Source: Synechococcales cyanobacterium PMM_0073 (GTDB lineage Bacteria; Cyanobacteriota; Cyanobacteriia; Elainellales; Elainellaceae). From it: DNA of 10,696 bases. Location: NCBI GenBank assembly GCA_949127695.1, contig CASBQH010000507.1, forward strand, positions 1 through 10,696, read 5' to 3'. A model generated the notes under the pieces. That model was not told the DNA's origin, did no database searches, and worked only from the letters and a program-made list of their open reading frames with translations. Shown one piece after another: positions 5,470 through 10,696 of the stretch (the stretch's first letter is position 1; each line of letters begins with the position of its first letter). A program made the translations under genes and the position numbers.

Positions 5470-7293
5470 ATGGCTACAATCAACGGCGACAATCTTCCCA
5501 ACGATCTGCTGGGTACTGAGACAGATGATATCATCAATGGCAATGGCGGCAATGATGTGATCTTTGGTGAGGCCGGAAATGATCTGATTAATGGCGGCGC
5601 AGGTGAGGATATGATGCTTGGCGGCTTTGGTGATGATACTTACTTTGTAGATAACATTTATGATAGAGCGTTTGAGGGGCCGAATGGGGGCATTGACACA
5701 ATCGTCACAACCGTTAACTTCTCGCTATTTGATGCTCGTAATCGTCATATTGAGAACCTGACGCTAGCTGGAACCGTTCTTGGCAGTGGCGGCAACGACC
5801 TGGATAACGTCATGAAGGGAAACGATCTAGATAATGGCCTTGCTGGCAATGACGGTAACGATAGCCTATATGGCTTCGGCGGCAGCGACACTCTTGAAGG
5901 TGGTGCGGGGAACGACATCATTGATGGCGGTGTTGGCGTCGATCGAATGAGTGGTAGTAGTGGCGATGATCGCTACTTTGTGGATAGCATCGGCGACCAA
6001 ATCGAGGAGTCTGCTAATAACGGAACTGACGGTGTTTATACGACTGTTAGCTATACGCTTGGCAGCAATCTGGAAGATATATATTTAGAGGGTGCCGCCA
6101 ATATCAATGCAACCGGAAACGAGCTAAACAACGGTCTAATTGGCAACTCAGGCAACAACATCCTGGATGGCAAAGCTGGAAGTGACCAGATGTTTGGCAA
6201 CTTGGGCGATGACACCTATGTAGTTGACGAGGTTGGCGACAAAATTGGTGAATATGACGATGTGGGAAATGACACGGTCATTGCCTCTATCAGCTACACG
6301 CTGGGCGAGAAGCTAGAAAACTTAACTCTTACGGGCACAGCCAACATCGACGGTACAGGCAATGAACTAAACAACGTTCTGACTGGCAACTCAGGCAACA
6401 ACATCTTAGATGGCAAAGCTGGAAACGACCAGCTAGTCGGCGGTTTGGGTGATGATACCTATATGATTGGCGACGCCAGTGACACAATCGTAGAAGCTGT
6501 TAATGGCGGAACTGATACGGTCAACGCCTCTATCAGCTATACGCTAGGCGACAATCTAGAAAACCTGATCTTAACCGGCACAGGCAACCTCAGCGCGATC
6601 GGCAACTTACTCAATAATACGCTCAAAGGCAACGCTGGCAACAACATTCTCAATGGCAAAGAAGGCAACGATACGCTGATAGGCGGACTCGGCAATGATA
6701 TCTACATCGTCAATGACGCGGGCGACCAAGTGGTTGAAAATGCCAATGAGGGTGTAGACGTAATTGCCGCGTCGGTCAGCTATACGCTATCAGACAACGT
6801 TGAGCATCTGGGTCTGACCGGAACTGCCAATCTGAATGCCACCGGCAACGCGCTCGATAACGTGCTGTTGGGGAATGCAGGTGTTAATAGCTTAGATGGC
6901 GGAGCTGGGAAAGACAGCTTAATCGGCGGCGGCGGTCAAGATAGATTGAAAGGCGGAACCGAAGCCGATCAGTTTATCTTCACTAGCATCAATGATCGGG
7001 TGGATCGAATCTTGGATTTCTCTAGGCCCGAAGGCGATAAAGTCGTTCTGGTTGCCGATGGCTTCAAGGGGTTACAGGTTGGTGCGGTCAAACGCAGTCA
7101 GTTTGTGTTGGGCAAGAAGGCAAAAGATGCTGATGATCGGCTGATCTACAACAAAAAGACTGGCGCACTGTTTTACGATGCGGACGGCAAAAAAGGAGTA
7201 GCTCAAGTGCAAATCGCGGTCTTCGACAACAAACCGACTTTGGGCGCAGGTGACTTTGCAGTTGCCGTCTCCCCAGTTCCGTCGCTCTTCTAG
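5470..7293 (+). CDS. RTX-type calcium-binding secreted protein with 81-residue modules
   Basis: A 607-residue acidic, Gly/Asp/Asn-rich protein predicted to bind Ca2+ and fold outside the cell. There is no N-terminal signal peptide; RTX proteins are normally exported by type I secretion using a C-terminal signal, which fits. Nonapeptides of the GGxGxDxLx type begin near residue 22 (NGNGGNDVIFGEAGNDLI). The rest is modular: each module has a GDDTYxVD strand, a SYTLGxxLENLxLTG segment and a GNxxNNxLxGNxGNNILDGK turn. The motif Tyr falls at residues 58, 169, 250, 331 and 412, so the last four modules repeat at exactly 81 residues. The C-terminal 105 residues (from about ADQFIF at 498) resemble the domain that ends many RTX proteins (RILDFSRPEGDKVVL, LIYNKKTGALFYDADG). 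No enzymatic domain is visible, so it is more likely structural or adhesive. No T1SS genes are nearby. It carries its own RBS and terminator, suggesting a monocistronic unit. Confidence 0.92.
   Translation: MATINGDNLPNDLLGTETDDIINGNGGNDVIFGEAGNDLINGGAGEDMMLGGFGDDTYFVDNIYDRAFEGPNGGIDTIVTTVNFSLFDARNRHIENLTLAGTVLGSGGNDLDNVMKGNDLDNGLAGNDGNDSLYGFGGSDTLEGGAGNDIIDGGVGVDRMSGSSGDDRYFVDSIGDQIEESANNGTDGVYTTVSYTLGSNLEDIYLEGAANINATGNELNNGLIGNSGNNILDGKAGSDQMFGNLGDDTYVVDEVGDKIGEYDDVGNDTVIASISYTLGEKLENLTLTGTANIDGTGNELNNVLTGNSGNNILDGKAGNDQLVGGLGDDTYMIGDASDTIVEAVNGGTDTVNASISYTLGDNLENLILTGTGNLSAIGNLLNNTLKGNAGNNILNGKEGNDTLIGGLGNDIYIVNDAGDQVVENANEGVDVIAASVSYTLSDNVEHLGLTGTANLNATGNALDNVLLGNAGVNSLDGGAGKDSLIGGGGQDRLKGGTEADQFIFTSINDRVDRILDFSRPEGDKVVLVADGFKGLQVGAVKRSQFVLGKKAKDADDRLIYNKKTGALFYDADGKKGVAQVQIAVFDNKPTLGAGDFAVAVSPVPSLF
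5974..6705 (+). repeat. 243-bp in-frame tandem repeats within the RTX gene
   Basis: Equivalent Tyr codons of the GDDxY motif lie at 5974, 6217, 6460 and 6703, each 243 bp apart. Similarity extends to DNA: the segment starting TGGCAACTCAGGCAACAACA is identical at 6141 and 6384. This indicates module duplication by recombination and makes copy number variation likely. Confidence 0.85.
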
Positions 7294-7322
7294 CCTCATT
7301 GATCACGCTCCTAAGTTCAGCT

Positions 7323-7354
7323 ACAGAGGTTCGCAATTGTGAGCCTCTGTTTTC
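7323..7354 (+). terminator. Rho-independent terminator of the RTX gene
   Basis: CAGAGGTTCGC (7324-7334) pairs with GTGAGCCTCTG (7339-7349) with two G-T wobbles, giving an 11-bp stem with an AATT loop, followed by TTTT. It lies 30 bp after the RTX stop. On the minus strand the hairpin is not followed by a U-tract, so it probably serves the RTX gene only, although the convergent chlM operon ends 13 bp away. Confidence 0.75.
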
Positions 7355-7366
7355 TACTGCTTTCTG

Positions 7367-7744
7367 CTATTTGTAGCTGAGCGCCGCGATCGCCAAACAG
7401 CCCCAGCCCAGCAAAAAAGCCGCGCCGCCCAATGGCGCAACTGCGCCCAGCCATTTCACGCCTGAAAAACTCAGAGCATAGAGGCTACCCGAAAAAATCA
7501 GCACGCCTGCAATAAAGCCAATCCCGGCGGCATTCAGCCAGAACTGAGCCGCCTCAGCTCGGCTGAGCAGCAGCGTCACCGCTAATAGCGCCAGCGCGTG
7601 ATACATCTGATAGCGAGCCGCTGTCTCAAAGATCTCTAGCGAGCGTTCAGACAGATGTTCTTTCAGCGCGTGGGTAGCAAACGCGCCTGCCGCCACTGCT
7701 AGCCCGCCCAGTAAGGCTGCCATCAGCATAAAAAACCGGATCAT
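7367..7744 (-). CDS. DUF423 family small integral membrane protein
   Basis: A 125-residue hydrophobic protein with the DUF423 signature: an N-terminal segment ending in GAFATHALKEHL, then AARYQMYHALALL, and a third and fourth hydrophobic helix (AAGIGFIAGVLIFSGSLYAL and GAAFLLGWGCLAIAAL). Four transmembrane segments are expected in the cytoplasmic or thylakoid membrane. The length is typical. The family is widespread in bacteria without an agreed biochemical role. Its ATG overlaps the stop of the upstream gene by 4 bp (ATGA, 7741-7744), so it is translationally coupled and is the last gene of the chlM operon. An exact HIP1 octamer lies near its 3' end (7386-7393). Confidence 0.9.
   Translation of the reverse strand: MIRFFMLMAALLGGLAVAAGAFATHALKEHLSERSLEIFETAARYQMYHALALLAVTLLLSRAEAAQFWLNAAGIGFIAGVLIFSGSLYALSFSGVKWLGAVAPLGGAAFLLGWGCLAIAALSYK
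7386..7393. repeat. HIP1 octamer
   Basis: Exact GCGATCGC palindrome, the highly iterated palindrome of many cyanobacterial genomes. This is the only exact copy I found in 10.7 kb, so the genome may not be strongly HIP1-enriched. Confidence 0.8.
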
Positions 7745-8214
7745 GATTCGGCATTCCCCAGCAGTGTGGCGTCGGCAGTTTCTAGCTCAAAGTAGTAGGT
7801 AATATTGCCAGCTTCGCTCACGTCATAGTCTGCGTTAAATTCTAAGGCTCGTTTATCTAGATAAGCTTTAGCTAATTTACCGTCTAGCCCGCTCGCCAGT
7901 GAAAACTGAATCACATTAATATATCCGCAATTTTTCTTCAGGATCTGAAAGAAGCTATCCTGGAGCGACATCTGCTGCTGCTGCCGAGCCTGCCGTCGCT
8001 CAGCCTGAATCAGCCAGCCGCCCAGCCCCACCAGCGGCAACCCCACAAACACCAGCGAGGCTTTCAGCTCCTCTCGATCCTGAGCAGGCGTGGCCGGATG
8101 CTGCAATTTGTTGAGCGCGACCAGGCTAATTAGCAAGCCCAGCAGCAAAATTGCCGCATTCCGCAGATCTGCCTTTCTGCCGACTAATTTCATGGTGCTT
8201 GGCGACCGAAACAT
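7741..8214 (-). CDS. Conserved-looking two-TM membrane protein of unknown function
   Basis: A 157-residue protein I do not recognise. After a short basic N-terminus there are two hydrophobic helices (about 19-34, AAILLLGLLISLVAL, and about 51-68, LVFVGLPLVGLGGWLI), then a Gln/Arg-rich linker (ERRQARQQQQ) and a soluble domain of about 80 residues with an alpha-alpha-beta look (LQDSFFQILKKNCGYINV, GLDGKLAKAYLDKRALEF, ITYYFEL). That domain could be winged-helix-like, which is inference from pattern only. The ATG at 8214 is taken; Met8 (8193) is a possible alternative start, and neither has a clear Shine-Dalgarno. It starts 11 bp after chlM and overlaps the DUF423 gene by 4 bp, so it is co-expressed with chlorophyll synthesis. 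A role in membrane or pigment-protein assembly is a guess. Confidence 0.8.
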   Translation of the reverse strand: MFRSPSTMKLVGRKADLRNAAILLLGLLISLVALNKLQHPATPAQDREELKASLVFVGLPLVGLGGWLIQAERRQARQQQQMSLQDSFFQILKKNCGYINVIQFSLASGLDGKLAKAYLDKRALEFNADYDVSEAGNITYYFELETADATLLGNAES

Positions 8215-8225
8215 TGTCGGTTATT

Positions 8226-8942
8226 TTAGCGAGATTCTCGCGTAGCTTCCAGCAGTCGCGAAAAATAAAACCGCGTCTTGGTCATGGCGTTGCGCTGCAC
8301 CTGCCAGCCGTTGGCCTCCAGCGCTTTAACGATCTCGCTTTCGCGGTGCAGGTAAGCGCGGGTGGCTTTGCTTGGCCCTGGGAAAAAGTCGCCGATTTTC
8401 TTCAGCAGGCTGTAGGCCAAGGTTTTGGGTGCAAAGCTGAGAATTAGCCGCGACTCAGCCAGACTGCTCAAATGCGTAATCATCTCCATCGCCTTGGCCT
8501 GCGGATAGTGGATCATCACATCTAGACAGACCACCGTGTGGTAGCTGCCGCTGAGCGCCTCTAAGTCCTGCACCGCAAAGCGCGGATTATCGCTCTGCCC
8601 CAGTTCAGCCTCTGCGCGCACTTGGGCTTCGCCGACCATTTTTTCGGAGATGTCGCTGGCAGAGACGGTTGCCCCCATCGCCGCTAGCGAAATGCTGAGG
8701 CTGCCGACCCCGCAGCCGGCATCGCAGAAGCTCAACCCGGCCAGATTATCATCTGCCTTCAGCCAGCCCAGCACTGTATCGACGGTTTGCTGATGCCCCA
8801 CCCGAATGTCCAGCTGGACTTTATTAACTTCTCCATCGCCATAGATCCGCCGCCAGCGGTCAAACCCAGTCGCGTTGAAATATTCGCGCACGACTGTCTT
8901 ATCGTCAGTTTTGTGGTCAGCCTGGTTTTCTAATGCCGTCAT
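8226..8942 (-). CDS. chlM: Magnesium-protoporphyrin IX O-methyltransferase
   Basis: Transfers a methyl group from S-adenosylmethionine to the C13 propionate of Mg-protoporphyrin IX, giving the monomethyl ester, the step after Mg-chelatase in (bacterio)chlorophyll synthesis; the enzyme is membrane-associated. The 238-residue protein has the ChlM/BchM signature at the N-terminus (YFNATGFDRWRRIYGDGEVN, 21-40, then KVQLDIRVGHQQTV), the SAM-binding motif I CDAGCGVGSLS (73-83), the acidic motif II ASDISEKMV, an FAVQDLEAL segment and the motif DVMIHYPQ. The C-terminus contains SFAPKTLAYSLLKKIG and FPGPSKATRAYLH, also typical of ChlM. Length agrees with the family. It is the first gene of a minus-strand operon with the two-TM protein (11 bp gap) and DUF423. 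The start at 8942 gives the expected short N-terminal extension. Light- or redox-dependent control is plausible; see the repeats at 9086-9174. Confidence 0.96.
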   Translation of the reverse strand: MTALENQADHKTDDKTVVREYFNATGFDRWRRIYGDGEVNKVQLDIRVGHQQTVDTVLGWLKADDNLAGLSFCDAGCGVGSLSISLAAMGATVSASDISEKMVGEAQVRAEAELGQSDNPRFAVQDLEALSGSYHTVVCLDVMIHYPQAKAMEMITHLSSLAESRLILSFAPKTLAYSLLKKIGDFFPGPSKATRAYLHRESEIVKALEANGWQVQRNAMTKTRFYFSRLLEATRESR

Positions 8943-9085
8943 AGTGCCTGGATTAAAATCTCAAAATGCTCAGCCCTCCGCGATCCTATTACGATTTGCG
9001 GCGTTTTGGCAGAAGAGTTTGGCGCAGCGATAGTAAAAACCTAGAGAAATTACGGACTATATTAATGAATAGTAGCAAAACAGAC

Positions 9086-9180
9086 TCTGTAAATCTGTAA
9101 AGCACTGAAATTTTTAGATCACAATACGGAGGGTTGAATCCGTACAAAACGGCGTTATTGTCGGGTTTGTAAAGCATTGA
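9086..9180. promoter_or_regulatory. Direct repeats resembling HLR1 half-sites upstream of chlM
   Basis: Read toward chlM on the minus strand, 9101-9086 is TTTACAGA twice in direct succession, and a third related copy TTTACAAA begins at 9174. TTTACA matches the half-site KTTACA of HLR1, bound by the response regulator RpaB at light-responsive cyanobacterial genes. The period here is 8 bp whereas HLR1 half-sites are 10 bp apart, so this is a resemblance and not a proper match. The tandem pair lies about 145 bp upstream of the chlM start. Confidence 0.25.
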
Positions 9181-9247
9181 CTTCAGCTCTTTGCAGCATG
9201 GAACCCAATGGGCATGATGGAGTAGACGTATGAAAGATAACGCAATC

Positions 9248-9275
9248 TTGATTTAGTACGTCGTGAACCTATGAT
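9248..9275 (+). promoter_or_regulatory. Candidate sigma-70-type promoter of the PEP-CTERM gene
   Basis: TTGATT (9248-9253) and TATGAT (9270-9275; 5 of 6 to TATAAT) are separated by 16 bp. Transcription would start near 9282, leaving a leader of only about 20 nt before ATG 9303, which lacks a clear Shine-Dalgarno. Confidence 0.4.
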
Positions 9276-9299
9276 CTTGAACCTATCGCCTGTACCTAA
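9264..9299 (+). repeat. Three short direct repeats overlapping the promoter and start site
   Basis: TGAACCTAT at 9264-9272 and 9278-9286 are identical; a degenerate third copy TGTACCTAA follows at 9291-9299. Spacing is 14 and 13 bp. The first overlaps the candidate -10, the second the expected start of transcription, and the third ends just before the ATG, an arrangement suited to repressor binding or leader-RNA control. Confidence 0.45.
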
Positions 9300-9302
9300 A
9301 CC

Positions 9303-10112
9303 ATGAAAAAGACTCTCCTAACGAGCCTGTTTGCGGCCACCATGACTGTGGCTGGCATTGTGGCGCAAGCGCTGCCTGCTGCGGCATTCTCCTGGAACAG
9401 CAGCTGGACTCAGTCCAAAATTTACAGCAAGTCTGAAACTAGCTTTAACGATGCGCCCTACCAGCAATATGTTCAGGCTGAACGGCTAGCGCTGCCCAAC
9501 AGCGGTCTATTTCAACTTGATCCCAGCAAGCTGAAGCTAAAATATGCTCATGATGTTTCGGCTTTCTTTATTAACGAAGGTGCAGGCTATCGCAACCAGT
9601 TGGCCTATGAAGCAACGGGCACAACCCAAAGATCGGGGCTGATTTTTAACGATGTGTCCTCCAATGAGTCGATTGGCAACTGGGGCGGCGACACGCTGAA
9701 ACTAGGCGATGGCGTCAAGCTGGGCAGCTTTGCAGGCGGCACGCAGCTCGACTTCTGGCTGCGGGCAGATGGCCTGAATCGCGGCAATGGAGCCAATATC
9801 TTTGGCACGCAAACCGCCTTTAATGCGGATAAACTGCAACATGCGGTGGCCTATGCCTTTGACAAATACCTGATGATTGGCTTTGAAGACCTCTATGGCG
9901 ACCTCTGGGCTTCCGGTCAAGATGGTGCGACCGGAAGCTGGAACGAAAACTCTGACCGCGACTTCAACGATGTGGTGTTTATGGTAGATATCGGCGAAGC
10001 CAACGTCAAGAGCCTGACCAGCGTGCCTGAGCCTGCCACCACGGCGGCGCTGATTGGTCTGGGTGCAGTGAGCCTGCTGAAGCTGCGGCGGCGCGGCAAA
10101 ATTGCGGGTTAA
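9303..10112 (+). CDS. DUF4114 domain, PEP-CTERM sorted exported protein
   Basis: A 269-residue precursor for the cell surface or extracellular matrix. The N-terminus is a Sec signal peptide: basic KK, a hydrophobic stretch (LLTSLFAATMTVAGIVAQAL) and an AxA cleavage site near residue 28 (PAAAF). The mature part ends in a DUF4114-like domain, with the pattern LMIGFEDLYGD followed by NSDRDFNDVVFMVDI (about 220-235), acidic and possibly Ca2+-binding. The C-terminus is a complete PEP-CTERM tripartite signal: VPEPATTAAL, a hydrophobic helix (IGLGAVSLLKL) and a basic RRRGK tail, as processed by exosortase/archaeosortase systems. No exosortase lies in the window. ATG 9303 is the start because it opens the signal peptide directly. 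It stands alone between a promoter-like sequence and a strong terminator. The precise role of the protein is unknown. Confidence 0.92.
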   Translation: MKKTLLTSLFAATMTVAGIVAQALPAAAFSWNSSWTQSKIYSKSETSFNDAPYQQYVQAERLALPNSGLFQLDPSKLKLKYAHDVSAFFINEGAGYRNQLAYEATGTTQRSGLIFNDVSSNESIGNWGGDTLKLGDGVKLGSFAGGTQLDFWLRADGLNRGNGANIFGTQTAFNADKLQHAVAYAFDKYLMIGFEDLYGDLWASGQDGATGSWNENSDRDFNDVVFMVDIGEANVKSLTSVPEPATTAALIGLGAVSLLKLRRRGKIAG

Positions 10113-10133
10113 GCTAGCCGCAATCTAAAAAAC

Positions 10134-10172
10134 CTCAAAAGCCCTTCCTAAACGTCAGGAGGGGCTTTTGAG
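10134..10172. terminator. Bidirectional rho-independent terminator
   Basis: CTCAAAAGCCCTTCCT (10134-10149) pairs with AGGAGGGGCTTTTGAG (10157-10172): a 16-bp stem with one G-T wobble and a 7-nt loop. The AAAA/TTTT tracts inside the outer stem supply a U-run in either direction. It lies 21 bp after the PEP-CTERM gene stop and 7 bp past the stop of the convergent helicase gene, so it serves both. Confidence 0.88.
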
Positions 10173-10179
10173 CTTGAGA

Positions 10180-10696
10180 TCACTCCATGCGCTGCAAGGG
10201 CGTTACTTTGGGGTCGATGATTTTGCGGCCAATGCTGGGGAACCGGATAGACAGGCAGATCTTGTTGCCTGCCCCAAAAATATGCGTCACCTCGCCATCG
10301 CCAAAGGCTTTGTGCAGCACCCGGTCGCCGACCGTCCAGTCATCGGCATGGCTGTTGGGCGCATTCAGCTCCTGATGCTTTAGCTCGCGCTTCGGCTTTG
10401 TCAGGCGCTTCGGGATTGCAGAGGCCGTATTGCCCAGCAGTAGATCACTCGGCAGCTCGCTTAAAAACAGCGACGGGCTGGCGGGCTCACGACTGCCATA
10501 GAGACGGCGCTCGCGGGCATAGCTAATAAACAGCCGCTCTTTGGCGCGGGTAATGCCGACATAGCAGAGCCGCCGCTCTTCTTCCAGCGCCTTGGGGTCT
10601 TCTAGCGAGCGGTAGTTGGGGAACAGCCCCTGCTCTAGCCCTACCAAAAACACCACCGGAAACTCTAGCCCCTTGGAAGAATGCAGCGTCATCAGC
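10180..10696 (-). CDS. pcrA: UvrD/PcrA-type superfamily 1 DNA helicase, C-terminal part (5' end outside window)
   Basis: The last about 172 residues of a 3'-5' DNA helicase involved in repair and in clearing stalled RNA polymerase or recombinase from DNA. Helicase motif V (LMTLHSSKGLEFPVVFLVGL) is at the window edge and motif VI (EEERRLCYVGITRAKERL) follows, with the arginine finger in place. After a variable linker comes a Tudor-like C-terminal domain (DDWTVGDRVLHKAFGDGEV, then TPLQRME at the end), characteristic of PcrA/UvrD and in PcrA/UvrD linked to RNA polymerase contact. The frame is open to the edge and the first visible Met is inside motif V, so it is not the start; full-length members have about 700-800 residues. 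It converges on the PEP-CTERM gene with a shared terminator. PcrA versus UvrD naming is by resemblance only. Confidence 0.93.
   Translation of the reverse strand, partial: LMTLHSSKGLEFPVVFLVGLEQGLFPNYRSLEDPKALEEERRLCYVGITRAKERLFISYARERRLYGSREPASPSLFLSELPSDLLLGNTASAIPKRLTKPKRELKHQELNAPNSHADDWTVGDRVLHKAFGDGEVTHIFGAGNKICLSIRFPSIGRKIIDPKVTPLQRME

Larger units (their letters stand above)
8943..9302. other. Divergent intergenic region between chlM and the PEP-CTERM gene (360 bp)
   Basis: No convincing gene is present. The minus-strand open frame at 8989-9177 has no family resemblance or RBS. The region is AT-richer than the genes and contains short repeats: tandem TCTGTAAA (9086-9101), TGTAAAGCAYTGA at 9096-9108 and 9168-9180, a hairpin TACGGA/TCCGTA (9125-9144), a GACGTA/TACGTC inverted pair (9225-9230, 9257-9262), and the TGAACCTAT array at 9264-9299. 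It must hold both divergent promoters. Confidence 0.7.

Noticed and set aside
5470..7000. Regularly spaced repeats that could be mistaken for a CRISPR or satellite array
   Set aside because: The 243-bp period is in frame and encodes RTX modules; repeats and intervening sequence are all coding.
8151..8447. Plus-strand 98-codon open frame opposite chlM and the two-TM gene
   Set aside because: Antisense to well-supported coding sequence across two genes; no family resemblance.
8989..9177. Minus-strand 62-codon open frame upstream of chlM
   Set aside because: Low-complexity aromatic/basic translation, no RBS, and it covers the repeats expected to be regulatory.
1..10696. tRNA, rRNA, riboswitch or CRISPR sequences
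   Set aside because: None was recognised by eye on either strand; short structured RNAs cannot be fully excluded without a covariance-model search.

Overview
The window reads as chromosomal DNA from a cyanobacterium, plausibly a filamentous one, though nothing here fixes the genus. The grounds are a clear chlorophyll-biosynthesis methyltransferase (ChlM), a PEP-CTERM surface protein with a DUF4114 domain, an NB-ARC/WD40 signalling ATPase of the kind abundant in cyanobacteria, a secreted RTX protein, and one exact HIP1 octamer (GCGATCGC, 7386-7393).

Layout. (1) Positions 1-4884, plus strand: the 3' part of a NarL-type sensor histidine kinase, its overlapping LuxR/NarL response regulator, and 52 bp further on a 1159-residue protein with an HTH-like N-terminus, an NB-ARC ATPase and 14 WD40 repeats. 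This looks like one signalling module. (2) 4885-5469: a gene-poor 585 bp stretch with a possible minus-strand gene remnant, a palindromic IS200/IS605-end-like repeat, and a direct/inverted repeat cluster that resembles an operator before the next gene. (3) 5470-7293, plus: a 607-residue RTX-type calcium-binding protein built on an 81-residue (243 bp) tandem module, followed by a strong terminator. (4) 7367-8942, minus: a tight operon of chlM, an unrecognised two-TM protein and a DUF423 membrane protein. (5) 8943-9302: a 360 bp divergent intergenic region with short direct repeats, some resembling half-sites of the HLR1 light-response element, and a likely promoter with three 9-bp repeats. (6) 9303-10112, plus: a DUF4114/PEP-CTERM exported protein, then a 16-bp-stem bidirectional terminator. 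(7) 10180-10696, minus: the C-terminal end of a UvrD/PcrA-type helicase, cut by the window edge.

The regions are mostly independent units. The two-component pair and the NB-ARC/WD40 protein probably act together, with phosphorelay output controlling expression or activity of the STAND ATPase; this is inferred from position only. The RTX and PEP-CTERM proteins are both destined for the cell exterior by different routes (type I secretion versus Sec/exosortase). No convincing undescribed system was found. The items most worth a second look are the two-propeller STAND protein linked to a phosphorelay, the palindromic mini-element, and the repeat arrays in the two intergenic regions.
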